Position numbers and translations under genes: made by a program. The notes under the pieces are model-generated. The model had not been told where the DNA came from. It was given only the letters and a program-made list of their open reading frames with translations, and made no database searches. Positions 1 through 9,089 of a stretch of DNA of 64,000 nt are shown here, one piece after another. Position 1 is the first letter of the stretch. Every line of letters begins with the position of its first letter. Source of the DNA: Bacteroidales bacterium (GTDB lineage: Bacteria; Bacteroidota; Bacteroidia; Bacteroidales; UBA932); NCBI GenBank assembly GCA_017453565.1, contig JAFTEQ010000001.1:23788-87787 (forward strand). The letters run 5' to 3'.

Positions 1-581
1 AGGCCGCAGCTCTGGGCGAGCATCATGGTGAGCAGGGCGTAGGAAGCGATGTTGAAGGGCACGCCCAGGAAGGTGTCGGCGCTGCGCTGGTAGAGCTGGC
101 AGGAGAGTTTCCCGTCGGCTACATAGAACTGGAAAAGGCAGTGGCAGGGCGGCAGGGCCATCTTGTCCACCTCGCCCGGATTCCAGGCGCAGACGAGCAT
201 GCGGCGCGAATCGGGATTGGTGCGGATGGTTTCCTGCACCTGCGCGAGCTGGTCGATGCTGCGTCCGTCGGGGGCGGGCCAGCTGCGCCACTGATGCCCG
301 TAGACCGGACCCAGGTCGCCGTTTTCGTCGGCCCACTCGTCCCAGATACTCACCCCATTCTCCTTGAGGTAGCGGATGTTGGTGTCGCCCGCAATAAACC
401 AGAGGAGTTCGTGGATGATCGACTTCAAGTGCACTTTCTTGGTGGTGAGCAGGGGGAAGCCCGCGCTCAGGTCGAAGCGCATCTGGTAGCCGAAGACGCT
501 CTGGGTGCCCACGCCCGTGCGGTCGTGCTTGATGCTCCCGTGGGCGCGGATGTGGCGGAGAAGGTCCAGGTATTGCTGCAT
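1..581 (-). CDS. thyA: Thymidylate synthase, 3' end cut by window edge
   Basis: Converts dUMP to dTMP with methylene-tetrahydrofolate in the cytoplasm. Translation of the minus strand from the ATG at 581 begins [15 protein letters not shown] and gives 193 residues before the window ends, against about 264 for the family. Visible landmarks are HDRTGVGT (folate/dUMP phosphate region), [10 protein letters not shown], the catalytic cysteine in [12 protein letters not shown] and the dUMP-binding stretch [16 protein letters not shown]. The C-terminal part is missing only because of the window boundary. A TAnnTTTG box lies 19 nt upstream, and the symporter gene is divergent. Confidence 0.97.
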   Translation of the reverse strand, partial: MQQYLDLLRHIRAHGSIKHDRTGVGTQSVFGYQMRFDLSAGFPLLTTKKVHLKSIIHELLWFIAGDTNIRYLKENGVSIWDEWADENGDLGPVYGHQWRSWPAPDGRSIDQLAQVQETIRTNPDSRRMLVCAWNPGEVDKMALPPCHCLFQFYVADGKLSCQLYQRSADTFLGVPFNIASYALLTMMLAQSCG

Positions 582-600
582 AAGGCGAAAAAATAACTAT

Positions 601-646
601 CAAAGATAAGGATTTTTTCTTTGTCTGCGCAAAAACACTACCTTTG
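601..646. promoter_or_regulatory. Divergent promoters for thyA and the symporter
   Basis: Two matches to the Bacteroidota -7 box TAnnTTTG face outward: TATCTTTG on the minus strand (608-601) towards thyA and TACCTTTG on the plus strand (639-646) towards the symporter. A TTTG at 620-623 could be the plus-strand -33 element, but its 15-nt spacer is shorter than the usual ~19. Confidence 0.6.
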
Positions 647-677
647 TATCCGTTAAACCGTAGTGTATCCTTCTTCC

Positions 678-1982
678 ATGGAAAGAGAGAAATTCGGCAG
701 CCGCTTTGCCGTTATCATGGCCATGGCCGGTTCGGCCATCGGGCTGGGCAATATCTGGCGTTTCCCTTATATGGTGGGCGAAAACGGCGGCGCGGCCTTC
801 ATTGTGGTGTATCTGCTCTGCTGTCTCTTCCTTTCGCTGCCCGTCTTTTTCTGTGAATCCATCCTGGGGCGCAGCACCCGGACCGACACGGCGGGGGCTC
901 TGCGGAAATTCCTGCCCGGCTGGCGGGCGCGTCTGATCGGGCTGGTGCCGGTACTCACCGCCTTCTGCCTCCTCTCGTTCTACAGCGTGGTGGGCGGATG
1001 GTCGGCCGATTACTTCTACCGCTCCTGCTTCACGGGTTTCGAGGGACTTTCCACCGAGGCGGCCACCTCGCTTTTCGAGGGGATGTCATCATCGGTCTGG
1101 GAGCCGGTGCTGGGACATACGGTCTTCCTGCTGCTCACCGCCCTCATCGTGCTGGCGGGCGTAGAGAAGGGCATCGGCCGCTTCTCCAAATTCACCATGC
1201 CCGTGCTGTTCATCACCATGGCGCTCATCCTCTGGAGGTCGGTCACCCTGCCGGGCGCGTCCGCCGGCATCGAATACCTGTTCAGGCCCGATTTTTCGCA
1301 GCTCACCGGCCGCAGCGTCGCCTCGGCCCTGGGGCAGTCGTTCTTCTCCATGTCACTGGGCGTGGGGGTTATCCTCACCTACTCTTCCTACATGAAGAAC
1401 GACGAGAATATCCTGGCTTCGGGCGGGTGGACGGCACTCTTCGACACGCTGTTCGCCCTCATCGCGGGGCTGGCCATCATGCCGGCCGTGTTCAGTGCGG
1501 GCATCCGTCCGGAAGCCGGACCTTCGCTCGTGTTCGAAACCCTGCCCGTCATCTTCTCTGGCATCGGACCCCTGGTTCCCATCCTCTTTTTCGCCTCCAT
1601 CCTCATCGCGGCCCTGTCGTCTTCCATTTCGGTGTTCGAGGTGTGCGTGGCCTTCCTGGTGGAGCATAAGGGACTGAGCCGCAAGGCCGCCACCTGGCTG
1701 GTCTTCGCCTTCGCCTGGATTCTGGGCGTGGCCTGCGCCGTGGGCCCGGCCGTGTTCTCGTTCTGCGATCACCTCACCTCCAATTACCTGATGATCTTCT
1801 GCGCGCTGGTCTTCACCATGATGGTGGGCTGGAAGATGAAAAAGGAGGAGGTGCGCAGCGTAGTCACCAATGGCGGCCGCCTGCGTGCGGGCAGGATCCT
1901 GTTCCCGGCGCTGTGGTTCCTCATCCGCTATGTGGCGCCCGTCGCCATAGCGGCCATTTTCCTGTCGAATTTCCTGCTGTAG
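678..1982 (+). CDS. Sodium-dependent transporter, NSS/SNF family
   Basis: Inner-membrane Na+-coupled symporter of the neurotransmitter:sodium symporter family, probably for an amino acid or similar small amine; the substrate cannot be read from sequence. About 434 residues with roughly 11 hydrophobic segments. The N-terminal signature GSAIGLGNIWRFPYMVGENGGAAF (family TM1, sodium and substrate site) is intact. I chose the ATG at 678 (MEREKFGSRF) over the in-frame ATG at 663 because family members start just before the first membrane segment. It ends 6 nt before the mutS stop, so the two genes converge. Confidence 0.93.
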   Translation: MEREKFGSRFAVIMAMAGSAIGLGNIWRFPYMVGENGGAAFIVVYLLCCLFLSLPVFFCESILGRSTRTDTAGALRKFLPGWRARLIGLVPVLTAFCLLSFYSVVGGWSADYFYRSCFTGFEGLSTEAATSLFEGMSSSVWEPVLGHTVFLLLTALIVLAGVEKGIGRFSKFTMPVLFITMALILWRSVTLPGASAGIEYLFRPDFSQLTGRSVASALGQSFFSMSLGVGVILTYSSYMKNDENILASGGWTALFDTLFALIAGLAIMPAVFSAGIRPEAGPSLVFETLPVIFSGIGPLVPILFFASILIAALSSSISVFEVCVAFLVEHKGLSRKAATWLVFAFAWILGVACAVGPAVFSFCDHLTSNYLMIFCALVFTMMVGWKMKKEEVRSVVTNGGRLRAGRILFPALWFLIRYVAPVAIAAIFLSNFLL

Positions 1983-1988
1983 CGGAGT

Positions 1989-4601
1989 CTAGTCCTTCAG
2001 GCCCATCTCGGCCTTCATCTCGCGGAGCAGGTCGAAAGCCTGCAGGGGGGTCATGTTGTTGATGTCGGCCGCCTCGAGCCGGGCGCGGAGCGCAGCGAGG
2101 GTGGGGTCATCGAGCTGGAAGAACGAGAGCTGCACGCTGCCGTCTTCCTGCACCGCTCCCTGCCGGGCCACCGCTTTCACGCTGTTTTCCTTGCGCTCCA
2201 GTTCGCGCAGGGTGCGTTCGGCCGATTCCACCACCTCGCGCGGCATGCCGGCCATGCGGGCCACGTGGATGCCGAAGCTGTGGGCTACGCCGCCCTCGCA
2301 GAGTTTGCGCAGGAAGATGACCTGTCCGCCCGCTTCCTTGATGGCGATGTGGTAATTCTTCACGCGGGGGAACTGCTCCTCCAGGTCGTTGAGTTCGTGG
2401 TAGTGCGTGGCGAAAAGGGTCTTGGCGCCTTTCCCGCTGCGGTGGATGTATTCCACCAGGGCGCGGGCAATGCTCATGCCGTCGTAGGTGGAGGTGCCGC
2501 GCCCGATCTCGTCGAGCAGCACCAGGCTGCGGGCCGAGAGGTTGTGCATGATCATGGAGGTCTCGAGCATCTCCACCATGAAGGTGGATTCGCCTCGGGA
2601 GATGTTGTCGGTGGCGCCCACGCGGGTGAAGATCTTGTCGAAGATGCCGAAATGCGCCGCTTCGGCGGGGACGAACGAGCCGATCTGGGCCATCAGCACA
2701 ATGAGGGCGGTCTGTCTCAGAAGGGCCGACTTTCCGGCCATGTTGGGCCCCGTGAGTATGATGATCTGGGTAGACGAACTGTCCATGTGCAGGTCGTTGG
2801 GCACGTATTCCTCGCCCGCGGGCATGAGGGTCTCGATGACCGGGTGCCGCCCTTGACGGATGTCGAGCACCGTGCCGCCATCCACCTCGGGCCGGCAGTA
2901 ATTCCTTTCCGCGGCCTGCAGGGCGAAACCCGCCAGCACGTCGAGCGCCGACACGATGCCGCAGTCCTTCTGGATGGCGCGGATGTTCTTCTGCACCTCG
3001 GCCACCAGGGCGGCGTAGAGGCGGCTTTCGAGGGCGTAGATGCGCTCTTCGGCGCTCAGGATCTTCTCCTCGTATTCCTTGAGTTCGGCCGTGATGTAAC
3101 GTTCCGCATTCACCAGGGTCTGCTTGCGCACCCACTCCGGCGGCACCTTGTCGCGCGAGGAATTGCGCACTTCGATATAGTAGCCGAAAACGTTGTTGTA
3201 GCCGATTTTGAGCGAGCCGATCCCGCTGCTTTCGGCTTCGCGCTGCTGCAGCTGCAGGAGGAAATCCTTTCCGCCCCGGGAGATGGCGCGCAGCTCGTCG
3301 AGTTCGGCGTTCACCCCGGGGGCGATGACGTCCCCCTTGCCGATGAGCGCGGCCGGTGTGGGACAGAGGGTCGCGGCGATCTTCCCGATGAGGGAGGGGC
3401 AGTGGTTCATGCCGCGCACGAGTTTGTCGAGGGCGGGGACCGATGCGGCCGCACAGAGCTCCGAGATGGGCTGCATCTGCGAGAGGCTGCGGTGCAGCTG
3501 CATCATCTCGCGGGGCAGGATCTTGCCGGTGGCGGCGCGCGACAGGATGCGCTCCAGGTCGCCCACGTCGCCGATATGGCCACGCAGGGTTGCGAGGCCC
3601 TCCTCGTCGCGGACGAAGTGCTCCACAATGTCGTAGCGGGCATTCAGCCGCTGCCGGTCCATGATGGGCATGGCGAGCCATTCGCGCAGCAGCCGGGCGC
3701 CCATGGGCGAGGCGCAGCGGTCGAGCACGTCGACCAGGGCCACCCCGTCCTTACCCGCGTTGGAGGCGAAGATTTCGAGGTTGCGGAAGGTGAAGCGGTC
3801 CATCCAGACGAACTTCCCCTCGTCGATGCGCTGCAGCGAGCAGATGTTGCCCAGGCCCGCGTGCTGCGTCTGTTCCAGATAGACCATGAGGGCGCCGGCA
3901 GAGCAGAGGGCGAGCGGGAAGGCATCGACGGCGAAGCCCTTGAGCGACTCTACCTTCAGCTGCCGGCAGAGCCGTTCCACGGCCGCGTCGTACACGAAGG
4001 CCCACTCGTCGAGGGCCGAGACGTAGTAGTCGCCGAAGCGCTCTTTCACTCCGCGCAGGCAGTCGCGCTGCACCACCAGCTCCTTGGGACAGAGCGAGGA
4101 GAGCAGGGTACCGATGTATTCAACGCTGCCCTGGGCCACCTGAAAGGTGCCGGTAGAGACGTCGAGGAAGGCGGCACCACAGCTCTCGCCGTCGAAGGTG
4201 AGGCCCGCCAGGTAGTTGTGCTCCTTCTGTTCAAGCATCCCCGCCCCGAAGGCCACGCCGGGGGTGAGGATCTCGGTGACACCCCGTTTCACGAGTTTGC
4301 CCGAGGCGAGTTTGGGGTCTTCGAGCTGGTCGCACACGGCCACCTTGAAGCCGGCGCGGATGAGTTTCTGCAGATACTGCTCCAGGGCGTGGTGGGGGAA
4401 ACCGGCCATGGCCACGTCGCCCTTCTCCCCGTTGGAACGGCGCGTCTGTACAAGCCCCAGCACTTTGCTCGCCGTGACGGCGTCGTCGCTGTAGGTTTCG
4501 TAAAAGTCGCCCACCCGGTAAAGCAGGAGCGCCTCGGGGTATTGCGCCTTGGTGGCGAAATACTGCCGCAGCATGGGTGTATCCTCGTTCTTCTTGGCCA
4601 T
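1989..4601 (-). CDS. mutS: DNA mismatch repair protein MutS
   Basis: Mismatch recognition ATPase that starts methyl-independent or methyl-directed repair together with MutL. 870 residues from the ATG at 4601 (MAKKNEDTPMLRQYF); a TTG nine bases upstream is less likely. The N-terminal mismatch-reading motif is present as GDFYETY (Phe and Glu conserved), and the C-terminal ATPase has Walker A GPNMAGKS, followed by LLDEIGRGTSTYDG (Walker B/signature) and ATHYHEL. Full length for MutS1. A TACATTTG promoter box ends 6 nt before the start codon. Confidence 0.98.
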   Translation of the reverse strand: MAKKNEDTPMLRQYFATKAQYPEALLLYRVGDFYETYSDDAVTASKVLGLVQTRRSNGEKGDVAMAGFPHHALEQYLQKLIRAGFKVAVCDQLEDPKLASGKLVKRGVTEILTPGVAFGAGMLEQKEHNYLAGLTFDGESCGAAFLDVSTGTFQVAQGSVEYIGTLLSSLCPKELVVQRDCLRGVKERFGDYYVSALDEWAFVYDAAVERLCRQLKVESLKGFAVDAFPLALCSAGALMVYLEQTQHAGLGNICSLQRIDEGKFVWMDRFTFRNLEIFASNAGKDGVALVDVLDRCASPMGARLLREWLAMPIMDRQRLNARYDIVEHFVRDEEGLATLRGHIGDVGDLERILSRAATGKILPREMMQLHRSLSQMQPISELCAAASVPALDKLVRGMNHCPSLIGKIAATLCPTPAALIGKGDVIAPGVNAELDELRAISRGGKDFLLQLQQREAESSGIGSLKIGYNNVFGYYIEVRNSSRDKVPPEWVRKQTLVNAERYITAELKEYEEKILSAEERIYALESRLYAALVAEVQKNIRAIQKDCGIVSALDVLAGFALQAAERNYCRPEVDGGTVLDIRQGRHPVIETLMPAGEEYVPNDLHMDSSSTQIIILTGPNMAGKSALLRQTALIVLMAQIGSFVPAEAAHFGIFDKIFTRVGATDNISRGESTFMVEMLETSMIMHNLSARSLVLLDEIGRGTSTYDGMSIARALVEYIHRSGKGAKTLFATHYHELNDLEEQFPRVKNYHIAIKEAGGQVIFLRKLCEGGVAHSFGIHVARMAGMPREVVESAERTLRELERKENSVKAVARQGAVQEDGSVQLSFFQLDDPTLAALRARLEAADINNMTPLQAFDLLREMKAEMGLKD

Positions 4602-4607
4602 GTCACA

Positions 4608-4634
4608 CAAATGTACGAATTTTTATTAACTTTG
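4608..4634. promoter_or_regulatory. Back-to-back promoters, mutS and glycosyltransferase
   Basis: TACATTTG on the minus strand (4615-4608) and TAACTTTG on the plus strand (4627-4634) each end exactly 6 nt from the start codon of their gene (4601 and 4641). Since transcription in this phylum starts a few nucleotides past this box, both mRNAs would be leaderless or nearly so. That last step is inference. Confidence 0.6.
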
Positions 4635-4640
4635 TGTTCT

Positions 4641-5936
4641 ATGAAGCGGGCCTTGATCGTTTCCTATTACTGGCCGCCGACCGGAGGGTCGGGGGTGCAG
4701 CGCTGGGTGAAATTCTGCAAGTATCTGCCTGCCGCCGGATGGCAGTGTACGGTATGCACGCCCGACAATCCGGACCGCCTCGCTCCTGACTCTTCGCTCC
4801 TGGACGACATCCCCGCTGAAACGGAGGTGCTGCGCCTTCCCATCCGCGAGCCCTATGCCCTCTACCGGCGGCTCACGGGCCGGAGCGGCGCCGTGAAGGG
4901 CGCCGGCGTGAATCCGGTGAACGCCCAGAAAAAGAGCTTCCTGCAGCGTCTGATCCTCTTTCTGCGTTCCAATCTCTTTGTCCCGGACCCCCGTGCGGGT
5001 TGGGTCCGTCCCGCCACCCGCTACCTGAAAGCCTGGCTGCAGGAGCATCCCGCCGACGTGCTGGTGACCACCGGTCCGCCGCACTCCATGCATCTCATCG
5101 GGCTGCGGCTGCACCGGGCCACGGGCATCCCCTGGGTGGCCGATTTCCGCGACCCCTGGACGCGGATCTTCTATTTCAAACATCTGTCGCTGCTGCCCGC
5201 CGTAAGGAAGCGGCATTTCCGTCTGGAACAGGCCGTGCTCGACGAAGCCTCGGCCGTGGTCTCGGTCTCTCCGCGCGTGCAGGCCGATTTCGCCGCCCGC
5301 ACCCGGACGACGGTCCACCTCATTACCAACGGCTATGACGAGGAGGACTTCGACCGGCCCGCCCCGGAACCCGACGGCTTTTTCCGCCTGGTGCACACAG
5401 GGCTTTTCGCCAGCGACGGCAACCCCGGCGTGTTTTGGGATGTGCTGGCGCACAAATGCGCGCAGGACCCGGAATTCCACAGCCGTCTCCGTCTGGTGCT
5501 GGCAGGGAAGGTCGACCCGGAAATCGTGGCGTCGCTGCGCAAGCGCGGCCTTATGGCTTGCGTGGAACTGCCGGGTTATCTCCCCCACAACGAGTCGGTG
5601 GAGGCATTGCTGCGGGCAGACCTGCTCCTGCTCCCGCTGCGCTGGGAGCCCGAATACAGCAAAGTCCTTCCCGGAAAGATTTTCGAATATCTGGCCGCCC
5701 GTCGGCCCGTGCTGGGGATAGGCCCCGTGAACAGCGCCGCGGCCGACGTGCTGCGCGATGCCGGCGCCGGCGTTTTTGCCGACTGGATAGACGCCCTCAC
5801 CATGAGTCAGACCCTCGACGCTGCCTGGGACGATTTCCGCTCCGGAACGGCCCGCCGTCCGGAAGGCCGGATCGAAGTGTACGCGCGGCGCCTGCTCACG
5901 CAGCGTATGGCCGACCTGTTCAACAGCCTCCTATGA
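4641..5936 (+). CDS. Glycosyltransferase, GT4-like
   Basis: Cytoplasmic or membrane-associated retaining glycosyltransferase, probably acting on a surface glycan; donor and acceptor unknown. 431 residues, starting MKRALIVSYYWPPTGGSGVQ, the usual N-terminus of the Bacteroidota GT4-like group, with the GG loop that faces the acceptor. The C-terminal Rossmann domain carries LVLAGKVDPE, LPGYLPHNES and the nucleotide-sugar motif PGKIFEYLAARRPVLGIG. Its stop overlaps the start of the YfhO-like gene (ATGA at 5933-5936), which suggests coupled translation and a joint role in glycan assembly. Confidence 0.9.
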   Translation: MKRALIVSYYWPPTGGSGVQRWVKFCKYLPAAGWQCTVCTPDNPDRLAPDSSLLDDIPAETEVLRLPIREPYALYRRLTGRSGAVKGAGVNPVNAQKKSFLQRLILFLRSNLFVPDPRAGWVRPATRYLKAWLQEHPADVLVTTGPPHSMHLIGLRLHRATGIPWVADFRDPWTRIFYFKHLSLLPAVRKRHFRLEQAVLDEASAVVSVSPRVQADFAARTRTTVHLITNGYDEEDFDRPAPEPDGFFRLVHTGLFASDGNPGVFWDVLAHKCAQDPEFHSRLRLVLAGKVDPEIVASLRKRGLMACVELPGYLPHNESVEALLRADLLLLPLRWEPEYSKVLPGKIFEYLAARRPVLGIGPVNSAAADVLRDAGAGVFADWIDALTMSQTLDAAWDDFRSGTARRPEGRIEVYARRLLTQRMADLFNSLL

Positions 5937-8323
5937 AGAAAAAAGCAGTAGCATACGTCCTCATCGTCCTCTTCTTCCTCGTGCTCTCCTATGCCTTCGT
6001 GCCGCAGGTGCTCGGGGGCAAGATTGTGAACCAGAGCGACATTTCGGGGCACCTCGGGATGGCGCAGGAGATGACGGTCTGGAACAAGGCGCACCCCGGC
6101 GAGCCGGCCGCATGGACGGGCTCGATGTTTGGCGGCATGCCTACCGTGACCATCCACGCACCCGAGCGGGGCGACTGGACGCAACCCCTGTACAAGGCCC
6201 TCTTGTTCGGAAAACGTCCCGCCAGTTATTTCTTCCTGTCGCTGCTGGGGGCCTTCCTCCTGCTGCTCGCCCTGGGGGTGCATCCTCTCATTGCGGCGGG
6301 CGGGGCCGTGGCCGTGAGTTTCTGCGCCTACAATCCGCAGATCATCCAGGTGGGACACAACACCAAGATGCAGGCCATCGCATTTATGCCCTGGGTGCTT
6401 GCCGCCGTGGTGTTTACCTACCGTTCCCTGTTGGAGCGCAAAGACCGCAGGGGCTGGGTCCGGGGCCTGTTGGGTGCGGCGCTCTTCGCCCTGGCGCTGA
6501 GTTTCCAGGTGAAGGCCAATCATCCGCAGATCAGCTATTACCTGGCCCTCGTGCTCGCGTGCTACGTGCTCGCGCTCTTCGTTTCCGTGCTCCTTTCTCA
6601 GGAGCGGAAGGCCGCGCTGGGCCGTTTCTTCGCCGCGTCGGGCCTGCTGCTGGTGCTGGGCTGCGCGGGCCTTGCCACCAACGCCACCAAGTTGATGCCC
6701 ACCTGGGAGTATACCCCCTATTCCATGCGCGGTGGCTCGTCGTCGGGAGAGAGCAAAGGACTCGACCTGGGCTACGCCACTGCCTGGTCCTACGGCTGGG
6801 AAGAGCTGCCCAACCTCATGATCCCCAATTTCAACGGGGGATCGTCATCGGGGGCCGTCAATCCCGATAAGTCGGAAACCATCCGCCTGTTGCGCGGCGC
6901 CGGCCGGGGTGACGTGCGTGAAATGGCCCGGCATCTGCCGCTCTACTGGGGTCCGCAGCCCTTCACGGCCGGCCCTATGTATATGGGCGCCATCACCCTG
7001 TTCCTCTTCCTACTGGGCCTGCTGCTCTGCAAGGGACGCGACCGCTGGTGGCTTCTTGCCGCCACTATTCTGGCGGTGCTGCTGGCGCTGGGCAGTCATT
7101 TCATGGGCTTTACGCGCCTGTGCTTCAAGCTGCTGCCGCTCTATAACAAGTTCCGTACGGTCTCCATGGCGCTGGTGGTGCTGCAAGTCACCCTGCCCGT
7201 GCTGGGCTTCATGGCCCTGGACCGGATGGTCCGGGGTGAATTCGCCGAGCGGGACTTCCGCCGCGGTCTGAGCATCGCGGGCGGCATCACTGCGGGATTC
7301 TGCGCCCTGCTGGTGCTTGTGCCTTCGTTGGCCGGGAGTTTTCTGGGCGCGGCCGACGCCGGTCAGCCCGAGGCCCTGCAGCAGGCCCTGGCGGCCGACC
7401 GCCGGTCCCTTTTGGTGCACGACGCCTTGCGTTCACTCCTCTTTATCGTAGCGGCCTGCGCCCTGCTCCGCTGGGGTTCCGCCCGTGGAAGCCGGCGCCT
7501 TCCCGCCGCCCTCTGCGTGAGCCTGCTCGTGCTCGTCGACCTCTTCACGGTGGGGCACCGTTATCTGAATGCCGAGCATTTCGTGACGCCGCGTTCCTTC
7601 CACGCGCAGTTCAAGCAGCGGCCCGTCGACAAGGAAATCCTGGCCGACAAGGATCCGTCGTTCCGGGTGCTCGACCTCACGGTGAACGTGTTCAACGACG
7701 CTCATCCCTCCTACTGGCACAAGAACATCGGCGGCTACTCGCCCGCCAAGCTGCAGCGCTATCAAGAGTATATCGAGCACCACCTGAACGGGGAGATCAA
7801 CACCCTCTACAAGGCGCTGGAAGGGGTTTCTTCGCTGGAGGAGGCCACCGCGGCGCTGCCCGAACTGGAGGGGCTTTCCAAACTCAACTGCCGCTACCTC
7901 ATCCTGGGCGGGGAACTCCCGCCGCTGCGTTATCCCTATGCCAGAGGCAACGCCTGGTTCGAAGCCGCGCCGGAAGGGGCGGCCATCGAGTTGCTTTCTT
8001 ACACGCCCGACTGCCTGCGCTACCGCTACAGCACGCCCGAGGCGGCGAAAGCCGTTTTCAGCGAGGTGTACTACCCCGCCGGATGGAGCCTCACCGTCTG
8101 CGACACCGGAGAAACGCTCCCCATTGAACTGAGCGACGAGGTGCTGCGCAGCGCCCTCCTGCCTGCCGGAACGCACGAGCTGGAGATGCGCTTCCAGCCG
8201 GTTTCCTACCGGCGCGGAGCCGCCGTTTCCCGCATCGCTTCGGTGCTGGTGCTGATCGCCCTGCTGGGCGCCGTGGTCCTGTTTGTCGTCCAAAAACGAA
8301 AGGAAGATGGAAGTGAGGGCTAA
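5933..8323 (+). CDS. YfhO-family polytopic membrane protein
   Basis: 796-residue integral membrane protein. It has an N-terminal membrane anchor (AVAYVLIVLFFLVLSYAFV), a periplasmic stretch with the Bacteroidota YfhO signature (WTGSMFGGMPT, ERGDW), then about a dozen hydrophobic segments and a C-terminal soluble region followed by a last membrane segment near residue 780. YfhO relatives in Firmicutes help transfer sugars onto surface polymers from a lipid carrier; a similar role with the overlapping glycosyltransferase is plausible but not shown. It overlaps rsmA by 17 nt at its 3' end. Confidence 0.85.
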   Translation: MKKKAVAYVLIVLFFLVLSYAFVPQVLGGKIVNQSDISGHLGMAQEMTVWNKAHPGEPAAWTGSMFGGMPTVTIHAPERGDWTQPLYKALLFGKRPASYFFLSLLGAFLLLLALGVHPLIAAGGAVAVSFCAYNPQIIQVGHNTKMQAIAFMPWVLAAVVFTYRSLLERKDRRGWVRGLLGAALFALALSFQVKANHPQISYYLALVLACYVLALFVSVLLSQERKAALGRFFAASGLLLVLGCAGLATNATKLMPTWEYTPYSMRGGSSSGESKGLDLGYATAWSYGWEELPNLMIPNFNGGSSSGAVNPDKSETIRLLRGAGRGDVREMARHLPLYWGPQPFTAGPMYMGAITLFLFLLGLLLCKGRDRWWLLAATILAVLLALGSHFMGFTRLCFKLLPLYNKFRTVSMALVVLQVTLPVLGFMALDRMVRGEFAERDFRRGLSIAGGITAGFCALLVLVPSLAGSFLGAADAGQPEALQQALAADRRSLLVHDALRSLLFIVAACALLRWGSARGSRRLPAALCVSLLVLVDLFTVGHRYLNAEHFVTPRSFHAQFKQRPVDKEILADKDPSFRVLDLTVNVFNDAHPSYWHKNIGGYSPAKLQRYQEYIEHHLNGEINTLYKALEGVSSLEEATAALPELEGLSKLNCRYLILGGELPPLRYPYARGNAWFEAAPEGAAIELLSYTPDCLRYRYSTPEAAKAVFSEVYYPAGWSLTVCDTGETLPIELSDEVLRSALLPAGTHELEMRFQPVSYRRGAAVSRIASVLVLIALLGAVVLFVVQKRKEDGSEG

Positions 8324-9089
8324 AAAGGCGCTGGGGCAGCATTTCCTGGTAGACCAGGGTGTGGCGCGCCGCATCGTGGAGGCGCTGGAACCCCGCGAAG
8401 GCCTGCGCGACCTGCTGGAAGTGGGCCCGGGCACGGGGGTGCTGACCCGTTATCTGCTGGAACGGCCCGATCTCGACCTCAAACTGGTGGAGATCGATCC
8501 CGAGTCGGTGGAATACCTTCGTGCGCACTATCCGGGCATGGAAGGCCGACTCCTGCAGGCCGACTTCCTGCGGCTTCCTCTGGAGCGTTTCTTCCCGGGC
8601 CCGTACCGTATTATCGGCAATTTCCCCTACAACATCTCCTCGCAGATCTTTTTCAAGATCCTCGACGAGCGTGACCGGGTGCGGGAGGTGGTGTGTATGA
8701 TCCAGAAAGAGGTTGCCGACCGCCTTTGCGAAGGCCCCGGCAGCAAGACCTACGGCATCCTGTCGGTGCTGCTGCAGGCCTGGTACGGGATCGAGCCCCT
8801 CTTTACCGTTGAGGCGGGCGCTTTCGCTCCGCCGCCCAAGGTGCGTTCGGCCGTCATCCGCCTGCGCCGGAACGGGCGGGACAGCCTGGGTGTAGACCCC
8901 GCGCGTTTTAAGGCGGTGGTGAAGACCGCCTTCAATCAGCGGCGCAAGACCCTGCGCAACGCCCTCAAGCCGCTTCTGCCCGAGGGCGCCGACACATCGG
9001 ACCCGGTCTTCGACCTGCGGGCCGAACGGCTGGGCGTGGAAGATTATATTGATTTAACCCGCAAATTATTCCCCGGTGATCAGGCCTAG
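8307..9089 (+). CDS. rsmA: 16S rRNA (A1518/A1519) dimethyltransferase
   Basis: Dimethylates two adjacent adenosines in the 3' hairpin of 16S rRNA. 260 residues from the ATG at 8307 (MEVRAKKALGQHFLVDQ). SAM-binding motif EVGPGTGVLT, acidic loop VEIDPES, and the catalytic NFPYNISS motif are all present; the C-terminal FNQRRKTLRNAL is typical. The start lies inside the YfhO-like gene, 17 nt before its stop, and its own stop overlaps the next gene by 14 nt, so this is a tightly packed transcription unit. Confidence 0.97.
   Translation: MEVRAKKALGQHFLVDQGVARRIVEALEPREGLRDLLEVGPGTGVLTRYLLERPDLDLKLVEIDPESVEYLRAHYPGMEGRLLQADFLRLPLERFFPGPYRIIGNFPYNISSQIFFKILDERDRVREVVCMIQKEVADRLCEGPGSKTYGILSVLLQAWYGIEPLFTVEAGAFAPPPKVRSAVIRLRRNGRDSLGVDPARFKAVVKTAFNQRRKTLRNALKPLLPEGADTSDPVFDLRAERLGVEDYIDLTRKLFPGDQA

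Noticed and set aside
2265-4600. Long plus-strand open frame opposite mutS, joined in frame to the glycosyltransferase
   Set aside because: It is the antisense of mutS in a GC-rich genome. The real gene begins at 4641, where a promoter box and a typical glycosyltransferase N-terminus appear.
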